This document shows positions 39,965-48,515 of a DNA stretch of 64,000 nt, one piece after another (position 1 is the first letter of the stretch; each line of letters opens with the position of its first letter). The stretch is from contig NZ_CP033877.1 in assembly GCF_006970445.1 (NCBI RefSeq), positions 1 through 64,000 on the forward strand, written 5' to 3'. A model generated the notes under the pieces. It was given only the letters and a program-made list of their open reading frames with translations, ran no database searches and was not told where the DNA came from. Position numbers and translations under genes: made by a program. This DNA is from Stenotrophomonas maltophilia (GTDB lineage: Bacteria > Pseudomonadota > Gammaproteobacteria > Xanthomonadales > Xanthomonadaceae).

Positions 39965-41173
39965 ATGACGATCCATTCCACCCTGCTGGCCAGTGCGGTG
40001 CTGGCCGTGCTGTCCCTGTCCCTGTCCACGGCGCAGGCCGCGCAGCCTCTGCAGGCCGCCCGCGCGGGCGATCAGGTGCCTGCCGCATTGGTGGCCGCGC
40101 CGCTGCCGGCTGATGAAAGCGAACACGCACCGTTGTCGTTTGCCTGGGCGCTGGACCCGGCACAGCCGCTGCAGGCGGCCACGCCGTATGCCTCGGTCAG
40201 CCGCAGCTACTGGCAGCAGGTCGATGGCACGCAGCTGCAGCGCGGCCTGGACCTGCCGCTGACGGCGCCCGATGCGGTGATCCAGCTGAGCCCGGCCGCA
40301 GGTGCCCGCGCAGTGCCGGCCAACACCCTGCAGGTGCGCGATCCGGCTGGCCGCAGTAGCGTGGCGCGTAGCGTCGATGCGCGCGCGCTGCAGGATGCCG
40401 GCATGCCGGTGGGTGATGGCAGCAGCATGCTGCGTACCGGCGCGACCAGTGCGGCCGGTGCGTACACCCTGCAGAGCGCACAGGCGCAGGGTCGCTATGT
40501 GGTGCAGGTGCTGGAGCCGAACAGCCCGCTGCGGCTGGAAGTGCAGGCCAACCAGGCGCAGGTGCTGGCCGGTGGGAACGTGCAGCTGCAGGCACGCCTG
40601 CTGGAAGACGGCGCCACCACCGCGCAGCTGGCATCGCGTCGTGGCGGCCTGGGCGGTGAAGCCCTGCTGGTCGCGCCGGATGGCCGCAGCTGGCCGCAGC
40701 GCCTGCTGCGCACCACCGATGGCAGCCTGCGCGCGCAGGTACGGATCCCGGCCGATGTCGGCACTGTGCAGGGCCTATGGGAACTGCAGGTGTTCGCCCA
40801 GGCCGATGGCGTGCTGCGCGATGGCAAGGTGGCCTTCGCGGTGGCACGGCCGACCGCGCGCTTCAGCGGCCAGGCGGCACCGGACCCGGCCAGCCGCCAG
40901 GTGGCGCTGCCGCTGCAGGTGGCAGCGGCCGGACGCTACGAGGCGCGGGGCACGCTGTATGCCACAGCCCGCGATGGCCAGTTGAAGCCGGTCGCGCAGG
41001 CACATGCGGCCGCGTGGTTCGATGGCCCGGGCGCAGGCCAGCTGGTGCTGCCGTTCGACCAGGCCGCATTGCCGGCCGGTTTCGGTGCGCCGTACGAGTT
41101 GCGCGACCTGCAGCTGCAGGACCAGAGCCGGATGGCACCGATCGAGTCGCGTGCGCTGGCGTTGAAGTTCTGA
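39965..41173 (+). CDS. Secreted protein, DUF4785-like, partner of the preceding hydrolase
   Basis: The 402-residue product has a signal peptide (LSLSLSTAQAAQ) and a mature part dominated by beta-strand-like stretches with Gln, Ala and Arg. It has no catalytic motif, cysteine pattern or membrane segment. Its overall pattern resembles DUF4785-type proteins (low certainty). Tight linkage to the hydrolase gene suggests a shared exported role, for example as a binding partner, inhibitor or chaperone. Confidence 0.6.
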   Translation: MTIHSTLLASAVLAVLSLSLSTAQAAQPLQAARAGDQVPAALVAAPLPADESEHAPLSFAWALDPAQPLQAATPYASVSRSYWQQVDGTQLQRGLDLPLTAPDAVIQLSPAAGARAVPANTLQVRDPAGRSSVARSVDARALQDAGMPVGDGSSMLRTGATSAAGAYTLQSAQAQGRYVVQVLEPNSPLRLEVQANQAQVLAGGNVQLQARLLEDGATTAQLASRRGGLGGEALLVAPDGRSWPQRLLRTTDGSLRAQVRIPADVGTVQGLWELQVFAQADGVLRDGKVAFAVARPTARFSGQAAPDPASRQVALPLQVAAAGRYEARGTLYATARDGQLKPVAQAHAAAWFDGPGAGQLVLPFDQAALPAGFGAPYELRDLQLQDQSRMAPIESRALALKF

Positions 41174-41179
41174 GCAAGG

Positions 41180-41212
41180 GTGCAGTGGGCCGGGATATCC
41201 GGCCCGCTGCAC
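41180..41212. terminator. Bidirectional terminator hairpin between convergent genes
   Basis: GTGCAGTGGGCCGG (41180-41193) pairs with CCGGCCCGCTGCAC (41199-41212), 14 bp with one G-T pair, around GATAT. Confidence 0.75.
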
Positions 41213-41224
41213 TGCGCATGTCGA

Positions 41225-42046
41225 TCACCCCGCATATGCGGTCAGCCGGCCTTCCTGCTCGCAGACGGTGATCGCGCCGCCGAACACCGCCGACAACGGT
41301 TCGTTGCGCAGCAGTTCGGCACGTGTGCCGTCGGCCAGTACGCGGCCGTCGCGCAGCAGCACCACCCGTTCGATCTCGGGAATGATCTCTTCGATGTGGT
41401 GGGTCACCAGCACCAGGGTGATGCCCTGCTGCGCCAGCACCCGCATGGTTGCCACCAGCTGTTCGCGGGCAACCAGGTCCAGCCCGGTGGAAGGTTCGTC
41501 CAGCAGGAGTGCCTGCGGCCGATTGACCAGCGCGCGGGCGATCAGCACGCGGCGGGTCTCGCCGGCGGACAACTCGGCGTAGGCGCGGTCGCGCAGGGAC
41601 AGCGCGCCGGTCATCGCCAGTGTCTCGCCGACGCGTGCACGCATGTCAGCGGTCACCTCGCGGAAGGCTGGTACCACGTAGCTGGCAAAGAAGCCGGACA
41701 GCACCGCCTGTTCCACGGTCAGCCCGGGCATGTCGGCCAGGTTGCTGCTGAGGTCGCCGGTGACGATGCCCAGCTGAGAGCGCAGCCGGTCCACCTGCCA
41801 GCGGTTCTGGCCCAGGACCTTCACCGCCACCGAGCCGTCGCCCTGGGCCAGCGGGTACAGCTCGCGGGTGATCAGCTTGATGAAGGTCGACTTGCCGCAG
41901 CCATTGGGGCCGAGCAGGGCGGTGTGCTGGCCCTGCGCGATGCGCAGGCTGAGCCCGTGCAGCACCTTCACCTGGCCGCGCACCACGGTGGCACGGTCCA
42001 GTTCGATCAACGGGGGCTGCTCCGCGACGGGCGGGGCGGCGGTCAT
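41225..42046 (-). CDS. ABC transporter ATP-binding protein
   Basis: The 273-residue protein has Walker A LLGPNGCGKST, the signature AELSAGETRR, Walker B ALLLDEPSTGLD and the switch HHIEEI, so it is a complete ABC ATPase. The variant signature LSAGETRR and the absence of a permease nearby recall the cytosolic ATPases annotated as molybdenum-type ModF or YlmA-like proteins. The partner and cargo are unknown. It is divergent from the desaturase gene. Confidence 0.88.
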   Translation of the reverse strand: MTAAPPVAEQPPLIELDRATVVRGQVKVLHGLSLRIAQGQHTALLGPNGCGKSTFIKLITRELYPLAQGDGSVAVKVLGQNRWQVDRLRSQLGIVTGDLSSNLADMPGLTVEQAVLSGFFASYVVPAFREVTADMRARVGETLAMTGALSLRDRAYAELSAGETRRVLIARALVNRPQALLLDEPSTGLDLVAREQLVATMRVLAQQGITLVLVTHHIEEIIPEIERVVLLRDGRVLADGTRAELLRNEPLSAVFGGAITVCEQEGRLTAYAG

Positions 42047-42197
42047 GGCGCTGGCGCGTGGATCAAGGCTCGACAACTCAGGTCCCCAACTGTGAACGGT
42101 GCCACGGATGGCGATGCGAAGCACCGCCGCAGGGATGCAGTTTGCAACGCAAGCGCCCATCATGTCTGCCATCCCCGCGTCGATCCGGAGAGCTGCC

Positions 42198-43400
42198 ATG
42201 CCTGATGCCCTGATGTCCCTGTTGACCGGTGGTGTGCTCGGCCTGGGCTGGTGGGCCATGCTGGCGGTGTTGCTGGTCTTCACCCAGATCACCATCTTTT
42301 CGGTGACCCTGTACCTGCACCGCAGCCAGGCCCATCGCGGGGTCGATTTCCACCCGGCGCTGGCCCACGTGTTCCGCTTCTGGCTGTGGCTGACCACTTC
42401 GATGATCACCCGCGAGTGGGTGGCCATCCACCGCAAGCACCACGCCAAGGTGGAGACCGAGGACGACCCGCACAGCCCGGTCACCCGCGGCATCGGCAAG
42501 GTGTTCTGGCACGGCGTGGAGCTGTACCGGGAGGCACGCGGCATGCGCGCGGACATCGAGCAGTACGGGCGCGGTACCCCGGACGATGCGGTCGAGCGCC
42601 ATCTGTATACCCCGCACGCCACGCTGGGCCCGGTGCTGCTGCTGGCGATCAACAGCGTGCTGTTCGGCCTGCCCGGCGTGGCCCTGTGGGCGATCCAGAT
42701 GGCGTGGATCCCGTTCTGGGCCGCGGGCGTGGTCAATGGCCTGGGCCACTGGTGGGGGTACCGCAACTACGAGTCGGCCGATACCTCCACCAACCTCACG
42801 CCGTGGGGGTTCTGGATCGGTGGCGAGGAGCTGCACAACAACCATCATGCCTTCCCCAGTTCGGCGCGCTTTGCGATGCGGCGCTGGGAATTCGACATCG
42901 GCTGGAGTGCGATCCGCCTGCTGCAGGCGCTGCGCCTGGCGAAGGTGCTGCGGGTGGCGCCGGCCATGGACGTGCGCCCGAACATCGCTGTGCCCGATGC
43001 CGAGACCCTGAAGGCGCTGCTGTCGCACCGCTTCCAGGCGATGACCGATTACCAGCGCAACGTGTTCATGCCGGCCCTGCGCGAGGAAGCCGCGCAGGCT
43101 GGGGCCAAACTGCGTCGCCTGCTGCCACGCCGGTTGCGCAGCGGCCTGGTCAACGATGGCCGCTGGCTGAAGCCGGACAGCCGTGCCCAGCTCAGCGCAT
43201 GGGTGGAACAACGGCCGCGCATCCGCACGCTGGTCGAGTACCGCGGGCGATTGGCTGCGTTGCTGGAAGCCCGTGGCCACGATGCCGCCGAGCGCCTGCA
43301 TCAGCTGCAGGCGTGGTGCCGAGAGGCCGAGGAAAGCGGTATCGCGGCGTTGCAGGCCTACGCCGCACGGTTGAAGGGCTACAGCCTGGTGGGCGCGTGA
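42198..43400 (+). CDS. Membrane fatty-acid desaturase (acyl-CoA/acyl-lipid delta-9 type)
   Basis: The 400-residue enzyme has the three histidine boxes of di-iron desaturases: HRSQAHR, HRKHH and HNNHH (in EELHNNHHAFPSSAR). Two pairs of membrane segments lie between them. It would introduce a double bond into saturated fatty acyl chains. The ATG at 42198 follows CCGGAGAG; longer in-frame starts lie in the divergent promoter region. The C-terminal region after the last box is longer than usual (about 150 residues, helical, Arg/Glu-rich). The next gene overlaps its stop codon. Confidence 0.9.
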   Translation: MPDALMSLLTGGVLGLGWWAMLAVLLVFTQITIFSVTLYLHRSQAHRGVDFHPALAHVFRFWLWLTTSMITREWVAIHRKHHAKVETEDDPHSPVTRGIGKVFWHGVELYREARGMRADIEQYGRGTPDDAVERHLYTPHATLGPVLLLAINSVLFGLPGVALWAIQMAWIPFWAAGVVNGLGHWWGYRNYESADTSTNLTPWGFWIGGEELHNNHHAFPSSARFAMRRWEFDIGWSAIRLLQALRLAKVLRVAPAMDVRPNIAVPDAETLKALLSHRFQAMTDYQRNVFMPALREEAAQAGAKLRRLLPRRLRSGLVNDGRWLKPDSRAQLSAWVEQRPRIRTLVEYRGRLAALLEARGHDAAERLHQLQAWCREAEESGIAALQAYAARLKGYSLVGA

Positions 43401-43729
43401 GGGCAGGGTACGGGTTTCTGCTGGCGGTGCTGCTGCCGGGCGCGGCGCTGGCCCAGGTCACCGACACCGCCAGCTATCTGCAGCGGATGGACAGCGATGG
43501 TGACGGCAAGGTCAGCGAGGCCGAGTACGTTCAGTGGATGCTGTATGCCTTCGACCGCATGGACCGCAATGGTGATGGTGTGTTGACGGCCGAGGAGCTG
43601 CCCGGCGGCAAGGGGAGGGCGATCAGCCGCGAGCAGCAGCGGCAGGTGATCGTGCAGCGCTTCCACAAGCAGGATGCCAACGGTGACGGCTTCCTGGATG
43701 CGCGCGAACTGGCGGCGCCTCCGCGCTAA
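43397..43729 (+). CDS. Secreted EF-hand calcium-binding protein
   Basis: The 110-residue protein begins with GTG, which overlaps the desaturase stop codon (GTGA), so translation is coupled. It has a signal peptide (LLAVLLPGAALAQ) and three EF-hand loops: DSDGDGKVSEAE, DRNGDGVLTAEE and DANGDGFLDARE. Each has Asp/Asn at the calcium-ligand positions. A role in calcium binding in the periplasm is likely. Any tie to desaturation rests only on the gene overlap. Confidence 0.85.
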   Translation: MRAGYGFLLAVLLPGAALAQVTDTASYLQRMDSDGDGKVSEAEYVQWMLYAFDRMDRNGDGVLTAEELPGGKGRAISREQQRQVIVQRFHKQDANGDGFLDARELAAPPR

Positions 43730-43928
43730 AGATTCCCGGCGCGCTGCCGATGGTGGGTTCGACGCGATCCCGGGGTGCCGGTCGATCCGCACGGGTAAGG
43801 CGAGCTGGCATGTCGACCGCGATGGATCACGGTAGGGGGAAGGACATGGAAGGGAGTGCAGTGCCATTTCGATGATCGATGCCGAACGGAATCGCCTGCA
43901 CTGGCCTGACACGACCCAAGGATCCCCC

Positions 43929-44762
43929 ATGAAATCGAACCCACCGCTGCTGGCGGCCGCGCTGCTCGGCAGCCTCGTTATCGCCGCGCCCGTGCTGGCC
44001 AATGAGCCGCCCCCGTCCGACGCGGCGACGGCTGCAGACGTTCCCGTCGCTGATGCCGGCGTTGTTGCCGCCACGGAAGACACTGTGGCGGCCACCGTGG
44101 CCGAGGTACCCGCCTGGGAAGGCCGGGTGCCGTTGAGCGTCAAGCTGCAGATGGGCGCAGATGGCCAGCCGGTCGGCGACAAGACGCTGCGCCTGGTGCA
44201 GCGTTCCACCACCGGCAAGCTGGTGGCCGCGCAGGTTGCCGTCTCTTTGTTTTCCGGCACGCTCGGTGGCAGCTCGTTCAAGAAGGACCAGCTGAAGGGA
44301 ACCCGGGTCGAGACCGTTCCGAACCCGGCCTTCGGCTATCTGCAGGACCAGGTGCGCCTGCGCCTGGCCGAGTACTTCACCGCGCATCCGGGCGCCGTGC
44401 CGGCAGAAGCACGGCCGGTGCAGATCACCGCCGATGGCTTCACCCTGATCTACAAGGAACTGGGCGATGCCGATACCCAGTACGAGCTGCGCCAGACCCA
44501 GCACGTCGGCTTCCCTTATACCCGCAAGCTGTTGCGCCTGGTCGGTGGCGAAGGCGTGCAGTGCCAGGTGGACGAGCCGGTGGCCGCCCCCCTGGACGCC
44601 TGGCAGGCTGACGACTACGCTTTGGTCAAGCAGACGGCCGAGCGCTACAGCGACCAGTGCCTGGCCCGGTTCGTGGAAACGCTGCCGTCGCTGTTCCCGG
44701 ACCGTTCCGCCGCTGCGGCACCGGTTCCGGCGGAGCCGGCGCGCGCCGGGCAGGACGCCTGA
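43929..44762 (+). CDS. Exported protein of unknown function
   Basis: The 277-residue product has a signal peptide ending in VLANE, an Ala/Asp/Val-rich linker (about residues 25-65) and a folded domain. That domain includes KLQMGADGQPVGDKTLRL, FSGTLGGSSFKKDQLKG and a pair of cysteines late in the chain. The ribosome site AAGGA precedes the ATG. I do not recognise a family. The 199-base gap before it shows nothing recognisable. Confidence 0.7.
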   Translation: MKSNPPLLAAALLGSLVIAAPVLANEPPPSDAATAADVPVADAGVVAATEDTVAATVAEVPAWEGRVPLSVKLQMGADGQPVGDKTLRLVQRSTTGKLVAAQVAVSLFSGTLGGSSFKKDQLKGTRVETVPNPAFGYLQDQVRLRLAEYFTAHPGAVPAEARPVQITADGFTLIYKELGDADTQYELRQTQHVGFPYTRKLLRLVGGEGVQCQVDEPVAAPLDAWQADDYALVKQTAERYSDQCLARFVETLPSLFPDRSAAAAPVPAEPARAGQDA

Positions 44763-44765
44763 TAC

Positions 44766-44801
44766 CCGTCGCTGCCGGGGATCATTCGCTGGCAGCGACG
44801 G
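44766..44801 (+). terminator. Hairpin before mutM
   Basis: CCGTCGCTGCC pairs with GGCAGCGACGG around 14 bases, starting 3 bases after the stop codon. No T-run follows. Confidence 0.55.
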
Positions 44802-44838
44802 CCAGGTGCCGACGGCAGAGCAGGGATAGAATCCCTGC

Positions 44839-45651
44839 ATGCCTGAATTGCCCGAAGTCGAAACCACCCGCCGCGGCCTGGCGCCGCACCTGCAGGGCCG
44901 CCGCGTGCATGGGGTGATCCTGCGCCGTGCCGACCTGCGCTGGCCGATTCCACCGGAAGTGGCCGAGCTGCTGCCGGGGCAGCGCATCGAGGACATCCGC
45001 CGGCGCGCCAAGTACCTGCTGCTGGATACCGCCATCGGCAGCGCGCTGCTGCACCTGGGCATGTCCGGCAGCCTGCGCGTGCTGCCCGGTGATACCCCGC
45101 TGCGCGCACACGACCACGTCGACATCAGCCTGGACAACGGCCGCCTGCTGCGTTTCAACGACCCGCGCCGCTTCGGCAGCCTGCTCTGGCAGCCGGCCGG
45201 CGAGATCCACCCGCTGCTGCAGGGGTTGGGCCCGGAGCCGCTGGACGAAGAGTTCGACGGCGACTACCTGTTTGCGCGCAGCCGTGGCCGCAGTGCGCCG
45301 GTGAAGACCTTCCTGATGGACCAGGCGGTGGTGGTGGGCGTGGGCAACATCTACGCGGCCGAGAGCCTGTTCAAGGCCGGCATCAGTCCGCTGCGCGAGG
45401 CGGGAAAGATCTCGCGCGAACGCTACCAGCGGCTGGCCGACGCGGTGAAGGAGATCCTGGGCTACGCCATCACCCGCGGCGGCACCACCCTGCGCGATTT
45501 CATCAGCCCCGATGGCGCGCCGGGCTACTTCGAACAGGAACTGCTGGTGTACGGCCGCGACGGGCTGCCCTGCCCGAACTGCGGCCGCGCGCTGAAGCAC
45601 GCCACCATCGGCCAGCGCGCCAGCGTCTGGTGCAGCCACTGCCAGCGCTGA
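44839..45651 (+). CDS. mutM: Formamidopyrimidine-DNA glycosylase
   Basis: MutM (Fpg) removes 8-oxoguanine and other oxidised purines and nicks the abasic site. The 270-residue protein starts [14 protein letters not shown], with the catalytic N-terminal Pro and Glu. It carries the conserved Lys in RRRAKYLLL near residue 57, NIYAAESLF, and the C-terminal zinc finger with CPNC and CSHC. All essential residues are present. Confidence 0.97.
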   Translation: MPELPEVETTRRGLAPHLQGRRVHGVILRRADLRWPIPPEVAELLPGQRIEDIRRRAKYLLLDTAIGSALLHLGMSGSLRVLPGDTPLRAHDHVDISLDNGRLLRFNDPRRFGSLLWQPAGEIHPLLQGLGPEPLDEEFDGDYLFARSRGRSAPVKTFLMDQAVVVGVGNIYAAESLFKAGISPLREAGKISRERYQRLADAVKEILGYAITRGGTTLRDFISPDGAPGYFEQELLVYGRDGLPCPNCGRALKHATIGQRASVWCSHCQR

Positions 45652-45755
45652 GCCGGCGGCCAGCGGTAGCTGAACGGGCAGGGCGTGTCTCCGCTGCCCG
45701 TTAACGTTTGTCTGCCTATGATGGCCGACCTTCCTTCTGTGCCTGACGCGCCTGC

Positions 45756-47360
45756 ATGCAACGACGCGACTTCATCCGCAATGCCTCCCTCGCCCTGGCT
45801 GCATTCGGCCTGCCGTCCCTGCCCGCGTGCGCGGCCAGCAAGAGCGGCCAGATGGGCCTGCGCCGCCTCGGCCAGCCGCAGCCGTTCGACTTCGCCACCC
45901 TGAAGGGCCAGGCGCGCGCGCTGGCACAGGCGCCCTACAAGAGCCACAAGCGGGTGCTGCCGGGCCGTCTGGAAGGACTGGACTGGGACCAGTACCAGTC
46001 GATCGGCTACCGCCAGGACCACGCCCTGTGGGCCGACCAGCCGGGCAAGTTCCAGGCCAAGTTCTTCCACCTGGGCCTGTACTTCCATTCGCCGGTGCGC
46101 ATGTTCGACGTGGTCGACGGCAAGGCGCAGGAGCTGGCCTATGACGGCGCGGCGTTCAACTACGGCAAGAGCGGCATCAAGGATGGCGAGCTGCCGGCTG
46201 ACCTCGGCTTCGCCGGTTTCCGCCTGAACACCCGCAAGGATACCGACCGCGATTTCGCTGCCTTCCTCGGCGCCAGCTACTTCCGCGCGGTCGGCAAGGA
46301 AGGCCAGTACGGCCAGTCCGCGCGTGGCCTGGCGATCGACACCGGTATGGGCAAGCCGGAGGAATTCCCGGACTTCATCGCCTACTACCTGGAACAGCCG
46401 TCGGCCGATTCGGAGACGATCGTGGTTTACGGCCTGCTGGACTCGCCCAGCGTGGCCGGCGCCTACCGCTTCGCGATCACCAATGGCGACGTGCTGCTGA
46501 TGGACATCGACAGCGCGCTGTACCCGCGCAAGGCGATCGAGCGGTTGGGCATCGCCCCGTGCACCAGCATGTACCAGGTGGGCGAGAACGACCGCCGCAT
46601 GGCATGGGACTGGCGCCCGGAGATCCACGATACCGATGGTCTGTCGCTGTGGACCGGTGCCGGTGAATGGATCTGGCGCCCGCTGCTGAACCCGCGCAAC
46701 CTGCGTTTCAACATGTTCGTGGACCGCAACCCGCGCGGCTTCGGCCTGCTGCAGCGCGACCGCAACTTCGACCACTACCAGGACGACGGCGTGTTCTACG
46801 AGAAGCGCCCGTGCCTGTGGGTGGAGCCGAAGGGCGAATGGGGCGAGGGCTCGGTGCAGCTGGTGGAGATTCCCACCGTGGACGAGACCTTCGACAACAT
46901 CGTGGCGTTCTGGAACCCGAAGGAAAAGCCGCAACCGGGCCAGGAGCTGCTGGTCGGCTACCGCCTGTACTGGGGCGCCGAGCCGCCGGCGCGCCCGCCG
47001 CTGGCGCACTGCGTGGCCAGCCGTACCGGCCTGGGCGGCGTGGTCGGCAAGAAGCGCGAGTACTTCAGCTGGCGCTTCGCGGTGGACTTCGAAGGCGGCG
47101 AACTGGCCAGGCTGATCGACAAGGGCGAGGTTGAAGCGGTGGTGGAAGCCAGCCGCGGCCGGGTCGAGATCGTGTCGGCGCGCCCGCTGCGCGAGATCAA
47201 CGGCTACCGCGCGATGTTCGACCTGGTGCCGCCGGAAGGCAGTACCGAGCAGATCGACATCCGCCTGTTCCTGCGCAGTGGCGGCAAGACCCTCACCGAA
47301 ACCTGGCTGTACCAGTACACCCCGCCGCCGGCCGGCGCACCGGAGCGGACGCTGTACTAA
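45756..47360 (+). CDS. opgD: Glucan biosynthesis protein D (periplasmic, Tat-exported)
   Basis: OpgD/MdoD takes part in shaping osmoregulated periplasmic glucans. The 534-residue product starts with a twin-arginine signal (MQRRDFIRNASLALAAF), then the OpgG/D catalytic domain (for example FFHLGLYFHSPVRMFDVV) and a C-terminal Ig-like domain. Length and Tat signal distinguish it from Sec-exported OpgG. The 525-base gap to tdk is filled with repeats. Confidence 0.94.
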   Translation: MQRRDFIRNASLALAAFGLPSLPACAASKSGQMGLRRLGQPQPFDFATLKGQARALAQAPYKSHKRVLPGRLEGLDWDQYQSIGYRQDHALWADQPGKFQAKFFHLGLYFHSPVRMFDVVDGKAQELAYDGAAFNYGKSGIKDGELPADLGFAGFRLNTRKDTDRDFAAFLGASYFRAVGKEGQYGQSARGLAIDTGMGKPEEFPDFIAYYLEQPSADSETIVVYGLLDSPSVAGAYRFAITNGDVLLMDIDSALYPRKAIERLGIAPCTSMYQVGENDRRMAWDWRPEIHDTDGLSLWTGAGEWIWRPLLNPRNLRFNMFVDRNPRGFGLLQRDRNFDHYQDDGVFYEKRPCLWVEPKGEWGEGSVQLVEIPTVDETFDNIVAFWNPKEKPQPGQELLVGYRLYWGAEPPARPPLAHCVASRTGLGGVVGKKREYFSWRFAVDFEGGELARLIDKGEVEAVVEASRGRVEIVSARPLREINGYRAMFDLVPPEGSTEQIDIRLFLRSGGKTLTETWLYQYTPPPAGAPERTLY

Positions 47361-47370
47361 GAAGGGGCTG

Positions 47371-47562
47371 GGTTTGCAGGGCTTGCAGCCCTGCACCTGC
47401 TGACGTCAACGTCAACGTCAACGTCAAAAGCGGGCATTCCGTGGGATGGCGGGGTGGGTCCGGTTGAGGGGGACGGCGTAAATACGTCCATGTAGCCTCG
47501 GTCGCGCCATCCATGGCGCTCACGCCCCCTCAACCGGACCCACCCCGCCTTCGACAGATTTC
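47371..47562 (+). repeat. Three-way-junction hairpin element, copy B (complete, plus strand)
   Basis: From 5' to 3': hairpin TGCAGGGC-TTGCA-GCCCTGCA (47375-47395), a hexamer tandem repeat, a conserved block (AAAAGCGGGC... TGGGATGG), a 25-bp perfect outer stem (47448-47472 with 47525-47549) around exactly 52 bases, and a 3' flank TTCGACAGATT. The core contains GGCGTAAATACGTCCATGTA and the second hairpin GCGCCA-TCCA-TGGCGC. Confidence 0.85.
47402..47426 (+). repeat. Hexanucleotide tandem repeat (GTCAAC)
   Basis: Four consecutive copies of a GTCAAC unit lie in the 5' part of element B. The aligned stretch of element C is not repetitive. Confidence 0.85.
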
Positions 47563-47586
47563 TGCGATCTGTCGGAGCAACTCGTG

Positions 47587-47625
47587 GGGTCAGATCCGTT
47601 TTCCGAAGGAAAACGGATCTGACCC
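47587..47625. repeat. GGTCAGATCC palindrome, copy 3
   Basis: GGGTCAGATCCGTTTTCC and GGAAAACGGATCTGACCC form an 18-bp perfect stem around GAA. Relative to copy 1, a C-to-G change in one arm is matched in the other. Confidence 0.85.
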
Positions 47626-47651
47626 AGAATTTCATTCGATACCTGACAGAT

Positions 47652-47675
47652 GTGTCGACCAAGGTCGACACCTAC
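47652..47675 (-). repeat. SMAG-like palindrome, variant sequence
   Basis: GTGTCGACC-AA-GGTCGACAC followed by CTAC, that is a GTAG-headed palindrome on the reverse strand with a different arm sequence from the main SMAG type. Confidence 0.65.
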
Positions 47676-47687
47676 CAACAGCCGTGG

Positions 47688-47881
47688 GGATCTGTCGAAG
47701 GCGGGGTACTGTGGGTTTGCGGGGTGTGAGCGGCATGGATGCCGCGACCAAGCCCCCATGGACGGGTTTACGGCGTCCCCGCAAACCCACAGTGCCCCGC
47801 CATCCCATGGATAGCCCGCTTTTGCCGTTGCTCTGGCTCCGGCCTCGGCAGGTGCAGGGCTGCAAGCCCTGCAAAAGAACA
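47688..47881 (-). repeat. Three-way-junction hairpin element, copy C (complete, minus strand)
   Basis: On the minus strand it has the same parts in the same order as copy B: the TGCAGGGCTTGCAGCCCTGCA hairpin (47853-47873), AAAAGCGGGC...TGGGATGG, and an outer stem of 25 bp with a single G-T pair (47777-47801 with 47700-47724) around exactly 52 bases. The 3' flank is TTCGACAGATCC. The outer arm sequence is entirely different from copy B beyond its first seven bases, yet fully self-complementary. Confidence 0.85.
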
Positions 47882-47885
47882 CCCC

Positions 47886-48506
47886 TTACAGCGGCAGGGG
47901 TGCCTGCGCCGGATCGATCCGTCCTTCGCCGCGGGTGATCTTCTTGAACTCGGCACGGCTGACCGACACGTAGCGGTCGTTGCCACCGATCTCCACCTGT
48001 GGGCCGTCCTGCACGGCGTGGCCATGCTCGTCCACGCGCACCGTCATCGTCGCCTTCTTGCCGCTGTGGCAGATGGTCTTGATCTCCTGCATCTCGTCGG
48101 CCCAGGCCAGCAGGTACTGGCTGCCCTCGAACAGCTCGCCGCGGAAGTCGGTACGCAGGCCGTAGCACAGCACCGGAATGCGCAGCTGGTCGACCACTTC
48201 GCTGAGCTGCCAGACCTGGGCGCGGGTCAGGAACTGCGCCTCGTCCACCAGCACGCAGCCCATCGGGCCGTTGGCTGCCAGATCCTGCTCGACCCAGCGC
48301 TGCAGGTCGGTATCGCGGTCGAAGGCCATGCCATCGGCACGCAGGCCGATCCGCGAAGCGACCACGCCGGCGCCGGCACGGTCGTCCAGGCGCGGGGTCA
48401 GGATCGCCACCCGCATGCCGCGTTCGCGGTAGTTGTGTGCGCTCTGCAGCAGGGTGGTGGTCTTGCCGGCGTTCATCGCCGAATAGTAGAAGTAGAGCTT
48501 GGCCAT
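47886..48506 (-). CDS. tdk: Thymidine kinase
   Basis: Tdk phosphorylates thymidine in the nucleotide salvage pathway. The 206-residue type II enzyme has the P-loop [16 protein letters not shown], the Walker B-like VLVDEAQFL and the lasso-region [13 protein letters not shown]. The coding end lies 5 bases from repeat element C. The start is 10 bases from the end of the upstream paralogue-pair gene, so it is probably transcribed with that pair. Confidence 0.95.
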   Translation of the reverse strand: MAKLYFYYSAMNAGKTTTLLQSAHNYRERGMRVAILTPRLDDRAGAGVVASRIGLRADGMAFDRDTDLQRWVEQDLAANGPMGCVLVDEAQFLTRAQVWQLSEVVDQLRIPVLCYGLRTDFRGELFEGSQYLLAWADEMQEIKTICHSGKKATMTVRVDEHGHAVQDGPQVEIGGNDRYVSVSRAEFKKITRGEGRIDPAQAPLPL

Positions 48507-48515
48507 CGGCCAATT

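Noticed and set aside
42251..43729. A single long frame that would fuse sequence across the desaturase to the EF-hand protein
   Set aside because: The upstream part is a shadow frame of the desaturase; the true EF-hand gene starts at the GTG at 43397 with its own signal peptide.
44657..44917. Short plus-strand frame overlapping the mutM start
   Set aside because: It lacks a ribosome site and conflicts with the canonical MPELPEVE start of MutM.
47402..47426. Hexamer repeats considered as a CRISPR array
   Set aside because: Units are six bases, directly adjacent, with no spacers and no cas genes in the window.
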